Both the position numbers and the translations under genes were made by a program. From positions 96,169-160,168 of the forward strand of contig JACMNQ010000015.1 in the NCBI GenBank assembly GCA_014378465.1: a stretch of DNA of 64,000 bases. Direction: 5' to 3'. Under the pieces are notes generated by a model. The model saw nothing but the letters and a program-made list of their open reading frames with translations, did not search any database and had not been told where the DNA came from. Positions 26,675-35,456 of the stretch are shown here, piece after piece (position 1 is the first letter of the stretch; the number at the start of each line of letters is the position of its first letter). Source of the stretch: Oligoflexia bacterium (GTDB lineage Bacteria; Bdellovibrionota; UBA1018).

Positions 26675-29322
26675 TTCTGAATCTCTTTCGCTTCTTCGCG
26701 GTTCGCAATCTCATGAGTTCCCCCGTGCGCACGCTTCTCACTCTGCTTGGAGTAGCACTCGGGATCGCCCTGTTCTCAGGCGTCTCCGCCATCAACGCCT
26801 CGACGCTTTCGAGTTTCAAGGAGAGCGTGGACGCGGTTGCCGGCAAATCTTCCCTCACCGTTTCCGCCGGCGACGCGGGGTTCTCAGAGCAGGTCGAAGA
26901 GAAGCTGAAGAAGATCCCGGGCGTGAGAACCACTGCACCCATGATCGAGAGCAAAGCCTACTACCGCCAAAAAGATGGCCCGGAAGCTGGAAAGACCAGC
27001 CTGATCACTGTCTTCGGAATTGATCTGCTCAAGGAACAATCCGTCCGCACCTACCAGACCGAGGGCGGCGAAGTGATCGAGGATCCTCTCGAGTTTCTGA
27101 ATCAACCCGACAGCATCATCCTGACGAAAGAATTCGCGAAGCTTCACGACCTGAAAGTGAACGACGCGATTGAACTGGCTTCGGCCGCCGGCTCCCGGAC
27201 CTTCGTGGTGCGTGGACTCCTCTCCCCCACGGGACCCGCCAAAGCCTATGGCGGCGCGGTCGCGATCATGGACATTGACGGTGCCCGCGTGAACTTCGGC
27301 AAAGAAGGCAAAGTTGACCGTATTGACCTCGTGCTGCAGGATTCTGCCCCCGGACAACCGGAAGTGAAAGCTCAAGTCGCCGCTCGCGCGCGAGAAATCC
27401 TCGGTGAAGGCTATCAGGTCGAAGCTCCCGAGACCCAGAGCGACCATCTCCAGCACATGGTCGGAGCTTTTCAAGGGATGCTCAGCTTTCTCAGCGCTCT
27501 CGCGCTCATGATCGGCATGGTCCTCGTGGCCAACTCCGTTTCGGTCGCCATCACGGAACGTCGGCAGGAAATCGGAACGCTGCGCGCTCTCGGTGCCACT
27601 CGCGCGAAGATTTTCTTTCTGATCCTGGGAGAAACCCTCGTGATGGGCTCCGCTGCCGGACTGCTCGGGGCACTTCTCGGGAACTCAGTCGCCCACGCTC
27701 TCGTGGGCCAGGTCAGTCAATCTCTCGCCAGTCAAAGCGGCATGCCGATCCAGGTGAGAGAGCTTCACTACTCCCTTCGCGAAATTCTTCACGCCATGCT
27801 TCTTGGCACCTCGGTCAGTGTCGCAGCCGCCTTCTGGCCCGCACGCAAAGCCATGAATATTCCGCCGATGGCGGCACTCAAAGCGCGAGGTGCTGACCTG
27901 TCCGGCATCATTGGCGAAAGTCAGTGGATGAAAGTCATTCCGTGGCTCGGTGCCGCGATGCTCGTCTACCTGTTCGTGAACAAACTCACGTTGAATCTTT
28001 CTGAGCCCATGTCGCCTGCACTTCAGGCCCTGCAACCGGCTCTTGGAGTGATCGGGTCGGCGATGGTGGCGCCCTGGGTGATCCATTACACCCTGACTCC
28101 GCTTCTGCACCTCCTCAAGAATTCTCACGGCTCGAACATCCTCGTTCTTCGCATGGCGCTCGAGAATCTCCTCCGCGCTCCGTCGCGCACTCTGAGCAAT
28201 GTGCTGAGCCTGCTGGTCGGCCTCATGCTCGTCATCATCGTTTCGGTGATCAACATCAGTTTCAAGAATTCCGTCAGCGCCTGGACGACCAAAGCGATCA
28301 GTGTCGGAGACATGGCGCTCTCTTCGAATGGACGGGTGGTGGCGTTTCAGGTTCAACCCCTGCATGAATCCGTTCTTGAACTGATCAAAAAGACGCCGGG
28401 AGTGGACCTTTCCAACAAACGACCGATCGTCGTGATGCGCTACATGAAAGTGAACTATCAGGGCGATCCACTCGTAATCAAGGCGCTGGATCCCACTTCC
28501 GACGAATCGGGGTATCCTTATATTGATGCGCTCGATCGCACTGCGCTTGAAGCGGGCCATGAACTCTTCTCCGATGCGCACGACTCGGTCCTGATTTCGG
28601 AGAACCTGGCCAAACGCTATCACAAGAAAACCGGCGAAGTGCTTGAGCTCGACACTCCCACCGGCCGGCACCCGTTCGCGATTGCCGCGACCATTCGAGA
28701 TTTCGCCAGTCCCAACGGCGTCATTTACCTCAATCGCAACGCCTTGAAGAAGTACTGGAAGGACAACCTGGTCACGATCTTCTTTCTCGCGGCGAAGCCG
28801 GGCGTGAATCCCGTGGACCTGCAGAACACCTTCAACTCCACACTCGGCAAGACTCATGGGATCGTCACCATTCTCAACACGGAACTCGTGGGTGATCTCA
28901 TCAACGTCATTGATCAGTCCTTCAGCTTCAACAAGGCCGTGCAGCTCGCCGCCCTGCTGGTCGGACTCATCGGACTGCTCAACACGATGCTCGTCAGTAT
29001 TTTTGAGCGCACTCGCGAATTTGGCATGCTGCGAGCCGTGGGCATGGACCGCAGGCAACTTTCCAAGATGGTGCTCTGGGAATGTCTCGCGCAGGGATCA
29101 CTCGGAGTACTCGCCGCCGTGGTGCTCGGAACTTACCTCTCCTGGCTCTGGGTGACAGTCAACCTCGCGCAGGCGCTGGGCTGGGTGATCCATTTCAGTT
29201 TTCCCACTTCATCCATCCTGCAGGTTTTCTTCACAGGCGTCGGCGTTGCCCTCATCGCCGGAATTCTTCCCGTCCTGCGCGCATCTCAACTGACCATTCG
29301 AAAGGCCCTCGAGCATGAATGA
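26671..29322 (+). CDS. ABC transporter permease, double FtsX domain
   Basis: An 883-residue permease. It has an N-terminal membrane helix with a MacB-like periplasmic domain, a first FtsX core near residues 270-390 (ITERRQEIGTLRALGATRAK), a second periplasmic domain, and a second FtsX core at the C-terminus (ERTREFGMLRAVGMDRRQL). This two-unit form is like the YbbP/predicted exporter group and unlike LolC/E, which have one unit. With the ATPase, LolA-like and beta-barrel genes it forms an inner-to-outer-membrane route. It overlaps the next gene by eight bases. Confidence 0.93.
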   Translation: MILNLFRFFAVRNLMSSPVRTLLTLLGVALGIALFSGVSAINASTLSSFKESVDAVAGKSSLTVSAGDAGFSEQVEEKLKKIPGVRTTAPMIESKAYYRQKDGPEAGKTSLITVFGIDLLKEQSVRTYQTEGGEVIEDPLEFLNQPDSIILTKEFAKLHDLKVNDAIELASAAGSRTFVVRGLLSPTGPAKAYGGAVAIMDIDGARVNFGKEGKVDRIDLVLQDSAPGQPEVKAQVAARAREILGEGYQVEAPETQSDHLQHMVGAFQGMLSFLSALALMIGMVLVANSVSVAITERRQEIGTLRALGATRAKIFFLILGETLVMGSAAGLLGALLGNSVAHALVGQVSQSLASQSGMPIQVRELHYSLREILHAMLLGTSVSVAAAFWPARKAMNIPPMAALKARGADLSGIIGESQWMKVIPWLGAAMLVYLFVNKLTLNLSEPMSPALQALQPALGVIGSAMVAPWVIHYTLTPLLHLLKNSHGSNILVLRMALENLLRAPSRTLSNVLSLLVGLMLVIIVSVINISFKNSVSAWTTKAISVGDMALSSNGRVVAFQVQPLHESVLELIKKTPGVDLSNKRPIVVMRYMKVNYQGDPLVIKALDPTSDESGYPYIDALDRTALEAGHELFSDAHDSVLISENLAKRYHKKTGEVLELDTPTGRHPFAIAATIRDFASPNGVIYLNRNALKKYWKDNLVTIFFLAAKPGVNPVDLQNTFNSTLGKTHGIVTILNTELVGDLINVIDQSFSFNKAVQLAALLVGLIGLLNTMLVSIFERTREFGMLRAVGMDRRQLSKMVLWECLAQGSLGVLAAVVLGTYLSWLWVTVNLAQALGWVIHFSFPTSSILQVFFTGVGVALIAGILPVLRASQLTIRKALEHE

Positions 29323-30157
29323 AACGAGTTCCGTGAAAACGAAATCTACCCCCCACTTTGCGGCAGCCACTCTCGCGATCCTTGCCGCGGCTTCGGGCGC
29401 CTGGGCCACTGAGCTGACCCCGAAAGAAGTGATGAGCCGGAGTGAATCCTCGCGGAAAGTGAGCGAAATCACCGCCACTTGCAAGCTCACTCAGACCACG
29501 AAAGGGAAGGACGCGAAACTCAAGTCCTTTCAGTGGTGGAGAAAGATCGCCGACAACTCCCTCGATTACCGGACGCTCGTGCGCTTCACTCAGCCCGCCG
29601 CCGTCAAGGGCGAAGGCATCCTGATCGTCGAGAAGGACAAGGCTGAAAACGAAGTTCTGCTCTACCTCCCCGCCTTCAAGAAGATCCGCCGCGTGGAAAA
29701 TCAGCAGCAGACAGGCAAGTTCATGGGATCAGAATTCAGTTACTCCGACATCGCGACCCCGCATCTCGATGACTACACTTATTCAGGCGGGAAGCAGGAG
29801 CCCTGCCCCGGAAAGACTCACTCCGGCGTTGCCTGCTACCTGATCGAAGCGAAACCCGCCTCTCCAAAAATCCAGGAGCGCACGGGCTACCAGCGCACGA
29901 TGAACTGGGTGCGCTCGGATAATTTCATGGTCGCGCAGGTGGAGTACTTTGATCTCGAAAATTCCCTGATCAAACGCCTCGAAGCTTCTGATATCCGGAA
30001 AGTGGACGAAGCCCATTCCAAGTGGATGGCTTACCGGACCGAGATGCATCAGCTGAAGACAGGCAACAGTTCGCTCATCGAATTCGTCACCGCAAAAGTG
30101 AATGGCGGGGTTCCTGAATCCACTTTCACTCAGCAGAATCTGAGTCGCAGCGAGTGA
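29315..30157 (+). CDS. LolA-like outer-membrane lipoprotein-sorting protein (COG2834 type)
   Basis: A 280-residue periplasmic protein. A signal peptide is visible (AAATLAILAAASGAWA, cleaved near residue 32). The mature part has the pattern of the LolA-like family that accompanies lipid transporters: a long helix (ELTPKEVMSRSESSRK), then antiparallel strands with YRTLVRFTQPAAVKGEGIL, the EVLLYLPAFKKIRRV strand and the FMGSEFSYSDI motif. Such proteins carry a hydrophobic cargo across the periplasm. Position after an FtsX permease and before a beta-barrel protein fits a carrier role. Its stop overlaps the next start by GTGA. Confidence 0.88.
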   Translation: MNETSSVKTKSTPHFAAATLAILAAASGAWATELTPKEVMSRSESSRKVSEITATCKLTQTTKGKDAKLKSFQWWRKIADNSLDYRTLVRFTQPAAVKGEGILIVEKDKAENEVLLYLPAFKKIRRVENQQQTGKFMGSEFSYSDIATPHLDDYTYSGGKQEPCPGKTHSGVACYLIEAKPASPKIQERTGYQRTMNWVRSDNFMVAQVEYFDLENSLIKRLEASDIRKVDEAHSKWMAYRTEMHQLKTGNSSLIEFVTAKVNGGVPESTFTQQNLSRSE

Positions 30158-31572
30158 AAGCTCGCGTCCTCACCGCAGCCCTGCTTCCGAGGATGTCACG
30201 CACCGCAGTGGCGGTCGCAGTCGCAACTGCAGTGTCGACTGCAGTGCTGGGCGCGCCCCTAGTTCCGGCCAGTGCAGCCGCGTCTGACGCCAGCCCTGCC
30301 GCTGACACCGGCGAAAACCCTTTCAGCCATTCCGGCCGAATTTTCTCCAACTTCTATTGGCCTGGTGTGGCGAACCCCGGCTCGGGCCTGATCCAGCGAG
30401 ATTCGGAGGCCTGGCTGACGGGAGGTTATCGCATGAATTCAGAGACCATCTCCAAGGTCACTCTCATGCTTCGCAATCTCGATCGTCCGAGAGACGCACA
30501 GATCAATGGCGAGAATTCCGTCACCACGAGCCTGAACCTGCGAGAAGCTTATATCCGTTATGGGCATCAGGGTCCGAGCTCGATTGACCTCATTGTGGGA
30601 CAACAGCTCCTGCCCTGGGGCAAGGCGGACGCGGTCAACCCGACTGACTATTTTTCATCCAAGGACCTCCGCATCTTCACTCCCGATGAAGAAGTTCGAA
30701 GGCGCGGCCCTGTGGCGGCGGTGCTGAATCTCACTCCCGAACAGGGAGCTTCTCCTTTCACTTTCACGGGAGTCTTCGTCCCTGTTTTTCAGAAGTCCGA
30801 AGTCCTCGTGCCACCGCAACTGGTCCCGGCCTTTGTCACACTCAACGCTCCCACCCGTCCTGCGTTCACCGCTTCAGAGCTCGAAGGCGCACTCAAGGCT
30901 TCCTACGCAGGAAGTGGGTGGGACGCTTCACTCAGTGCCTTTCGTGGCTGGAATCGCCTGGCCAACCTCAACCTCGCGCTCATCACTCCGCGCACCATCA
31001 CCGTGGCGCAGAACTTCAACCGGGTGAATGCCCTGGGCGCCGATACCTCGGCCTCGTTCGGAAGCTACGTCTTTCGTGCCGAAAGTGCACTGAAATGGAC
31101 TTCGAACACCGACGGCAGGGATGCCCGGATCTCTCCAGCGACCCAGGAAATCGTCGCTGGCTTTGAGCGCCCTCTCGGAGACCGGTTTCGCGCGCAGTTG
31201 CAGGGCACTTACAGGCACATTTCCGATTACAGCAACTGGCGAACGAGCCTCCTCACTCTCAATCCCATTGATCAGGCGATCTCGCAGGCCAATTCCTCGA
31301 TCCAGGGTTACCAGTTCAGGCATCTGCCCGGCGGCACTCTCCGCGTGAGTTACGTTTCACCGGAAGAGAGCTGGAAGAGTGAACTTTTCATTCTGGCCTC
31401 ATTTCCCCGGCCTTATTCTCAGTATTTCATCCGCCCGAAACTCACCTACGAATGGTTCAGCGGTTTCGAAACCACTGCCGGACTCGATCATTACGTCGGT
31501 TCGGCCGGGACTCTGGTGCGGGCCAGCCAGGACTACCGCTCCGTCTTTCTGGAGGCTCGCTATGTTTTCTGA
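30154..31572 (+). CDS. Predicted outer-membrane beta-barrel protein (DUF1302-like)
   Basis: A 472-residue exported protein starting with GTG in the GTGA overlap. An Ala/Val-rich signal peptide is followed by alternating polar/hydrophobic strands and many aromatic residues (for example LREAYIRYGHQGPSSIDLIV, GQQLLPWGKADAVNPTDYF). It ends in EARYVF with a C-terminal Phe, the usual beta-barrel assembly signal. The GQQ...WGKAD..NP.D motif is typical of DUF1302-type barrels found beside LolA-like carriers. It is probably the outer-membrane partner of the ABC system. The P450 start lies inside its last codons. Confidence 0.82.
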   Translation: MKARVLTAALLPRMSRTAVAVAVATAVSTAVLGAPLVPASAAASDASPAADTGENPFSHSGRIFSNFYWPGVANPGSGLIQRDSEAWLTGGYRMNSETISKVTLMLRNLDRPRDAQINGENSVTTSLNLREAYIRYGHQGPSSIDLIVGQQLLPWGKADAVNPTDYFSSKDLRIFTPDEEVRRRGPVAAVLNLTPEQGASPFTFTGVFVPVFQKSEVLVPPQLVPAFVTLNAPTRPAFTASELEGALKASYAGSGWDASLSAFRGWNRLANLNLALITPRTITVAQNFNRVNALGADTSASFGSYVFRAESALKWTSNTDGRDARISPATQEIVAGFERPLGDRFRAQLQGTYRHISDYSNWRTSLLTLNPIDQAISQANSSIQGYQFRHLPGGTLRVSYVSPEESWKSELFILASFPRPYSQYFIRPKLTYEWFSGFETTAGLDHYVGSAGTLVRASQDYRSVFLEARYVF

Positions 31573-33094
31573 CCCGAAATCCGCCGCTGAAATCACGGCC
31601 ACGGCCGTACCTCCCGGCCCCCGCGGCATCCGCGAAATCTTTCAAGTGATGAAGGGTCGGAAGAAGGACCCGCTGGACCTCTACTTGAGACTCGTCGCCA
31701 GGTACGGGGATCTGGTCTACTTCAAAGTGGGAAATATCGCCTATGCTCTCGTGAACGATCCGGACGCGATCAAGTGGGTCTTGCAGGAAAACAGCGCCAA
31801 TTACGTCAAAGGTCCAGGCTACGAAAGGCTGCGCGACATTCTCGGTCATGGACTGCTGACGAGCAACGGCGACCACTGGAAGCGGCAGCGAAAGCTGGCC
31901 GCGCCCGCCTTTCATCAGCGCCAGGTGCAGGGTTCGTTCGCGAGCATCCTGCGCATGACCGATGAAATGACGGATGAGATGACGACCGCCTGGAAACTTC
32001 GCACTGGGCCGGCCATCCCGGTCGACCTCAGCGCTGAAATGAACCGGATCACGCTCAGGATCGCAAGCGAAGCGCTGCTCGGCTCCGACACCACGTCTCG
32101 TTCCGATGATGTGCGCATCCACCTGCAGGAGGCCCTGAAATTCATGGACAGCCGCGGAATGGTCTGGCTCAGGCTTCTGGACTTTTTTCTTCCGAGCGGA
32201 GGCAAAGCGGGAAGGCAGGACTCCAACCTCGCCTTTCGCCTCGAAAAGAAGTTTCCCACGAAAGCCAATCGGGATTTCCAGAACTCCGTGCGCATCCTTC
32301 ACGAAGTCGTGATGCAGATCATCCAGGCCCGCCGCAGCTCCGGGGATTACGGCACGGATCTGCTTGGAGTGATGATGAAATCAAAACTGGAAAAATCAGA
32401 ACTGGACAGTGCCGGCCCATCCGGGGGCGAGTCCGGGAGCATGAATGACCGCCAGCTTCAGGATGAAGTGACGAGTCTGCTCATGGCAGGTCACGAGACG
32501 ACTGCGACAGCTCTCACCTGGTGCTGGTATTTTCTCGGAAAATATCCAGAAATTCACGAAAAACTCAAACTGGAGATTGATCATAAACTTCAGGGTGAGC
32601 CACCCACTTTCGAATCCCTGTTCGAATTGACTCACCTTTCAGAGTTCTTTTCAGAAGTGATCCGGTACTACCCCCCTTTCTGGCGCGTGACTCGTCAGGC
32701 CCTTCAGGATGACCAGGTTCTCGGACAGTTCATTCCGGCCGGGACCACGATGATCCTCTGCCCACTCCTCACCCATCGCAATCCCAGGCACTGGAAGGAT
32801 CCGGACACTTTCAATCCCGACCGTTTCAACGAAGCAGACTCAAAAGCCCGTCACCGCTTCGCGTATTTCCCGTTCGGCGCGGGGCCCCGGGTCTGCATCG
32901 GCGCGAACTTCGCCGTGATGGAAGCCCTGCTTGTCCTCTGCCGCATGATTCAGAACTGCGAGATCGAAATCGTGATCGGCCCGCCGCTGGAACTCGAAGC
33001 CCAGATCACTTTGAAATCAAAGCACCCGCTTCTGGCCCGAGTGAAGAGCCGTGCCACGCACTCGCGTACCGCACCCGCAGGAGTTCCCTCATGA
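31562..33094 (+). CDS. Cytochrome P450
   Basis: A 510-residue haem monooxygenase. I chose the ATG at 31562 because GGAGG lies six bases upstream and P450 homology starts directly after it; upstream codons overlap the beta-barrel gene. The I-helix oxygen-activation motif is LLMAGHETTATALTW, the K-helix ExxR is EVIRYYPP, the PERF-like motif is NPDRF, and the haem loop is FPFGAGPRVCIG with the thiolate Cys near residue 445. It lacks a membrane anchor and reductase domain, so it needs separate redox partners; none is encoded nearby. It resembles class-E enzymes acting on fatty acids or lipids. In this operon it likely hydroxylates or desaturates the lipid product. Confidence 0.93.
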   Translation: MFSDPKSAAEITATAVPPGPRGIREIFQVMKGRKKDPLDLYLRLVARYGDLVYFKVGNIAYALVNDPDAIKWVLQENSANYVKGPGYERLRDILGHGLLTSNGDHWKRQRKLAAPAFHQRQVQGSFASILRMTDEMTDEMTTAWKLRTGPAIPVDLSAEMNRITLRIASEALLGSDTTSRSDDVRIHLQEALKFMDSRGMVWLRLLDFFLPSGGKAGRQDSNLAFRLEKKFPTKANRDFQNSVRILHEVVMQIIQARRSSGDYGTDLLGVMMKSKLEKSELDSAGPSGGESGSMNDRQLQDEVTSLLMAGHETTATALTWCWYFLGKYPEIHEKLKLEIDHKLQGEPPTFESLFELTHLSEFFSEVIRYYPPFWRVTRQALQDDQVLGQFIPAGTTMILCPLLTHRNPRHWKDPDTFNPDRFNEADSKARHRFAYFPFGAGPRVCIGANFAVMEALLVLCRMIQNCEIEIVIGPPLELEAQITLKSKHPLLARVKSRATHSRTAPAGVPS

Positions 33095-34533
33095 ATTGTG
33101 CGATCCGTTTCGTCGAGCAGGCCCAGCTTCACCCCGATCGCCTCGCGCTCTGGACGGAAAAACACGGCGTGACCTCCTTCGCCGAGATCCATGCCCTGGC
33201 CACCCGCGCTCAGGCCATGTTGAGAGACTGCGGCGTGGGACCGGGTACGCCCGTCGTGATCGCCGAGCTTCCGGGCCCTGCGCTCTTCGCGACGCTGCTG
33301 GCCCTGCTTTCCCTGGGTGCCCCGATCCTCTTCGTTGAACCGTGGCTCCCCATCGAGCGCATCGAACACGTGATCCTCACGATGAAACCCCAGGTCTTTT
33401 TCACGGGGCTTGTGGGAAAACTCTGGGGGCTTCGTGTTCCCGCGATCCGGAAAATCCCGCACTGGAAGACCGCTGGCGATCTTTTGAAGTACCCGGCGGC
33501 AAAAGTTCTCTCGCTCGAGTCCGTCGAACCGACTTCTCCCGCGGTGATCGCTTTTTCGTCAGGAACCACGGGCAAACCCAAAGGCTCGGTCCGCACGCAG
33601 GGGTACCTCTGGGAAATGCACGAGATCCTCGTTCGCTACGGGGAAACTCATGGCCTTCAGACGCCTGACCTTGCGCTCTTTCCCAATGTCGCCCTCTTTC
33701 AGCTCGGAACCGGTCGGGGCGCACTCCTCGTCCCGGGTCGCTGGCACCGAAATCCCAAACACCTCATGAAACTCGCTTCGCTCCCCAAAGCTCTGCAGCC
33801 GCAGAGCGTGACGTGTGGTCCGGGCTTTCTCAGGCAGCTGCTCAGAGTGCCGGGCTTTGAAAGCCTCAGGACATTTCACGTCGGCGGCGCCCTGACGGAT
33901 CGCTGGATTTTTGAAGGAGCGTTTTCGCGTTGGAAGGACGCGGAGTTCACGCACATTTACGGCGGCAGCGAAGCCGAACCCGTGGCCCTCAGCGACGCCC
34001 GGACCGCGGTGGCAAAAAGCGCCGAAAAGGGCCTCTTTCAGACCCTTTATCTGGGGCGCCCCGTTGACATCATCCAGGCGGATCTGCAACCGGATACGGT
34101 CTGGGTCTCAGGTCCGAATGTTTCACCGGAATACCTGGGGGACCCGAAAGAAAACATCGGCATCAAGCGCCGCGATGAAACCGGCCGCCTCTGGCATGCC
34201 ATGGGAGACCGAGTGATCGCGGAGCCCGGGTCTTTGTCCATGTCCGGATCTGGCGGCGACTGGTGGTACGCGGGTCGACAATTTCAGAAGCCTGAAGAAT
34301 TCGCGCTCGAGCAGAAGATCTACTCGCGCCTGCAGAACTCCGCCGCCTTCATCAAACCCCTCTCCGATGGGACGTACGCGCTCCTGGGCGAACCGGTCCT
34401 GAAACACGCGCCCGCCCTTCGAAAAGAATTTCCAGAACTCTCTCGAATTGAGTTCACTCGCATCACCCGAGATCGCCGTCATCACGCCCGAGTGGACCGC
34501 AAAGCCAGCTTACCCAAAGGATTCAAGCCATGA
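33091..34533 (+). CDS. AMP-dependent acyl-activating enzyme (OleC-like)
   Basis: A 480-residue ANL-superfamily enzyme that adenylates a carboxylic acid. The P-loop is AFSSGTTGKPKGS, the A5-like motif is YGGSEAEP, and the hinge/C-terminal region includes RDRRHHARVDRKAS, close to the D.RHNAKI.R ending of OleC-type beta-lactone synthetases and related ligases. The C-terminal domain is short, as in that group. It could be an acyl-CoA or acyl-AMP ligase, or a beta-lactone synthetase, although oleA and oleB are not seen here. It overlaps both neighbours by four bases. Confidence 0.85.
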   Translation: MNCAIRFVEQAQLHPDRLALWTEKHGVTSFAEIHALATRAQAMLRDCGVGPGTPVVIAELPGPALFATLLALLSLGAPILFVEPWLPIERIEHVILTMKPQVFFTGLVGKLWGLRVPAIRKIPHWKTAGDLLKYPAAKVLSLESVEPTSPAVIAFSSGTTGKPKGSVRTQGYLWEMHEILVRYGETHGLQTPDLALFPNVALFQLGTGRGALLVPGRWHRNPKHLMKLASLPKALQPQSVTCGPGFLRQLLRVPGFESLRTFHVGGALTDRWIFEGAFSRWKDAEFTHIYGGSEAEPVALSDARTAVAKSAEKGLFQTLYLGRPVDIIQADLQPDTVWVSGPNVSPEYLGDPKENIGIKRRDETGRLWHAMGDRVIAEPGSLSMSGSGGDWWYAGRQFQKPEEFALEQKIYSRLQNSAAFIKPLSDGTYALLGEPVLKHAPALRKEFPELSRIEFTRITRDRRHHARVDRKASLPKGFKP

Positions 34534-35456
34534 CTGAAAAAACTCCCACTCCCGCGCTTTCGTTTTCGGGCGCAAACTCAGGCCCACTTCTCTCGCGCTG
34601 GAAGACCTACCTGATGGAAAGATCACCGCCCGCACCCCTGCTCTTCATCTGTGCTGGAGTTTCACTGGCACCGATGGCACTTCTGCAGGAAGTCAACTGG
34701 GGCATGCTCGCGACGGGAGTGGCTGGGACTTTCGGACTTCTCGTTCAGATGCGCCTGGGAGATGAGCTCAAGGACCACGAGAAAGACAAGATCGTGCATC
34801 CGGAGCGCCCGCTGCCACGCGGGCTTCTTTCACTGAAGGAAGTTCACACGGGCATGAGTCTCCTCATGGGTTCACTGATGGCACTCGCGGCCCTGAGTGC
34901 GGCACTGTACTCGCCCCTCGGCGGATCTCTTCTGGCTCTTTCGGTCATCTACGTCTGGCTCATGTACAAGGAATTTTTCATCGGCAAGAGCCTTTCCCGG
35001 GAACCGATGCTCTACGCCTGGAGCCATCAGTTGATCGTGTTTCCGCTCTATGGCTGGATCGGGGGACTCTATGGACCTGAAGTCTTCTGCAATCCTGAAT
35101 TCGTGTGCTGGATGATCTATAATTTCGGGGCTTCGATGACTTTTGAAATCTGTCGCAAGCTCGATCCGAAATCTCACAAGCTGCAGGAAACTTACCTGCA
35201 TCACTATGGTCCTGGACTGGTCAGCGTGATCATCGCCTTCTTCGTCTTCGTTTCCATCTTCGCCGGCATTCGAGCCGAGCACCAGAATTACCTGCTGCCC
35301 GTTCAGCTCCCCCTGCTGCTGAGTCTGGTCCTGATCAAAGTCAAACCTGAAAAATTCAAAGTCATCGAAGGTCTCGCGATTCTTTCGGCGACGATCCACA
35401 TCTGGATGCCCACTCTGCGCTGGATCAAATTTCATTTCACCGGAGTCACTCAATGA
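34530..35456 (+). CDS. UbiA-like membrane prenyl/aryl transferase
   Basis: A 308-residue membrane protein with about eight hydrophobic segments. The first conserved acidic motif is in RLGDELKDHEKDKIVHPERP followed by LPRG; Asp78, Asp82 and Asp86 fit the UbiA metal/diphosphate site, and RPL.RG is the usual downstream block. A second acidic region is EICRKLDPKSHKLQETY. UbiA enzymes join a prenyl diphosphate or similar donor to an aromatic ring or glycerol lipid. In this operon it could attach an isoprenoid or build an ether-type lipid. The acceptor is unknown. Overlaps by four bases on both sides. Confidence 0.78.
   Translation: MTEKTPTPALSFSGANSGPLLSRWKTYLMERSPPAPLLFICAGVSLAPMALLQEVNWGMLATGVAGTFGLLVQMRLGDELKDHEKDKIVHPERPLPRGLLSLKEVHTGMSLLMGSLMALAALSAALYSPLGGSLLALSVIYVWLMYKEFFIGKSLSREPMLYAWSHQLIVFPLYGWIGGLYGPEVFCNPEFVCWMIYNFGASMTFEICRKLDPKSHKLQETYLHHYGPGLVSVIIAFFVFVSIFAGIRAEHQNYLLPVQLPLLLSLVLIKVKPEKFKVIEGLAILSATIHIWMPTLRWIKFHFTGVTQ

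Noticed and set aside
27685..29058. 457-codon minus-strand ORF
   Set aside because: Antisense shadow of the ABC permease, full of His/Arg/Asp from high-GC codon structure.
31379..31561. In-frame extension of the P450
   Set aside because: Lies within the beta-barrel gene, and GGAGG marks the start at 31562.
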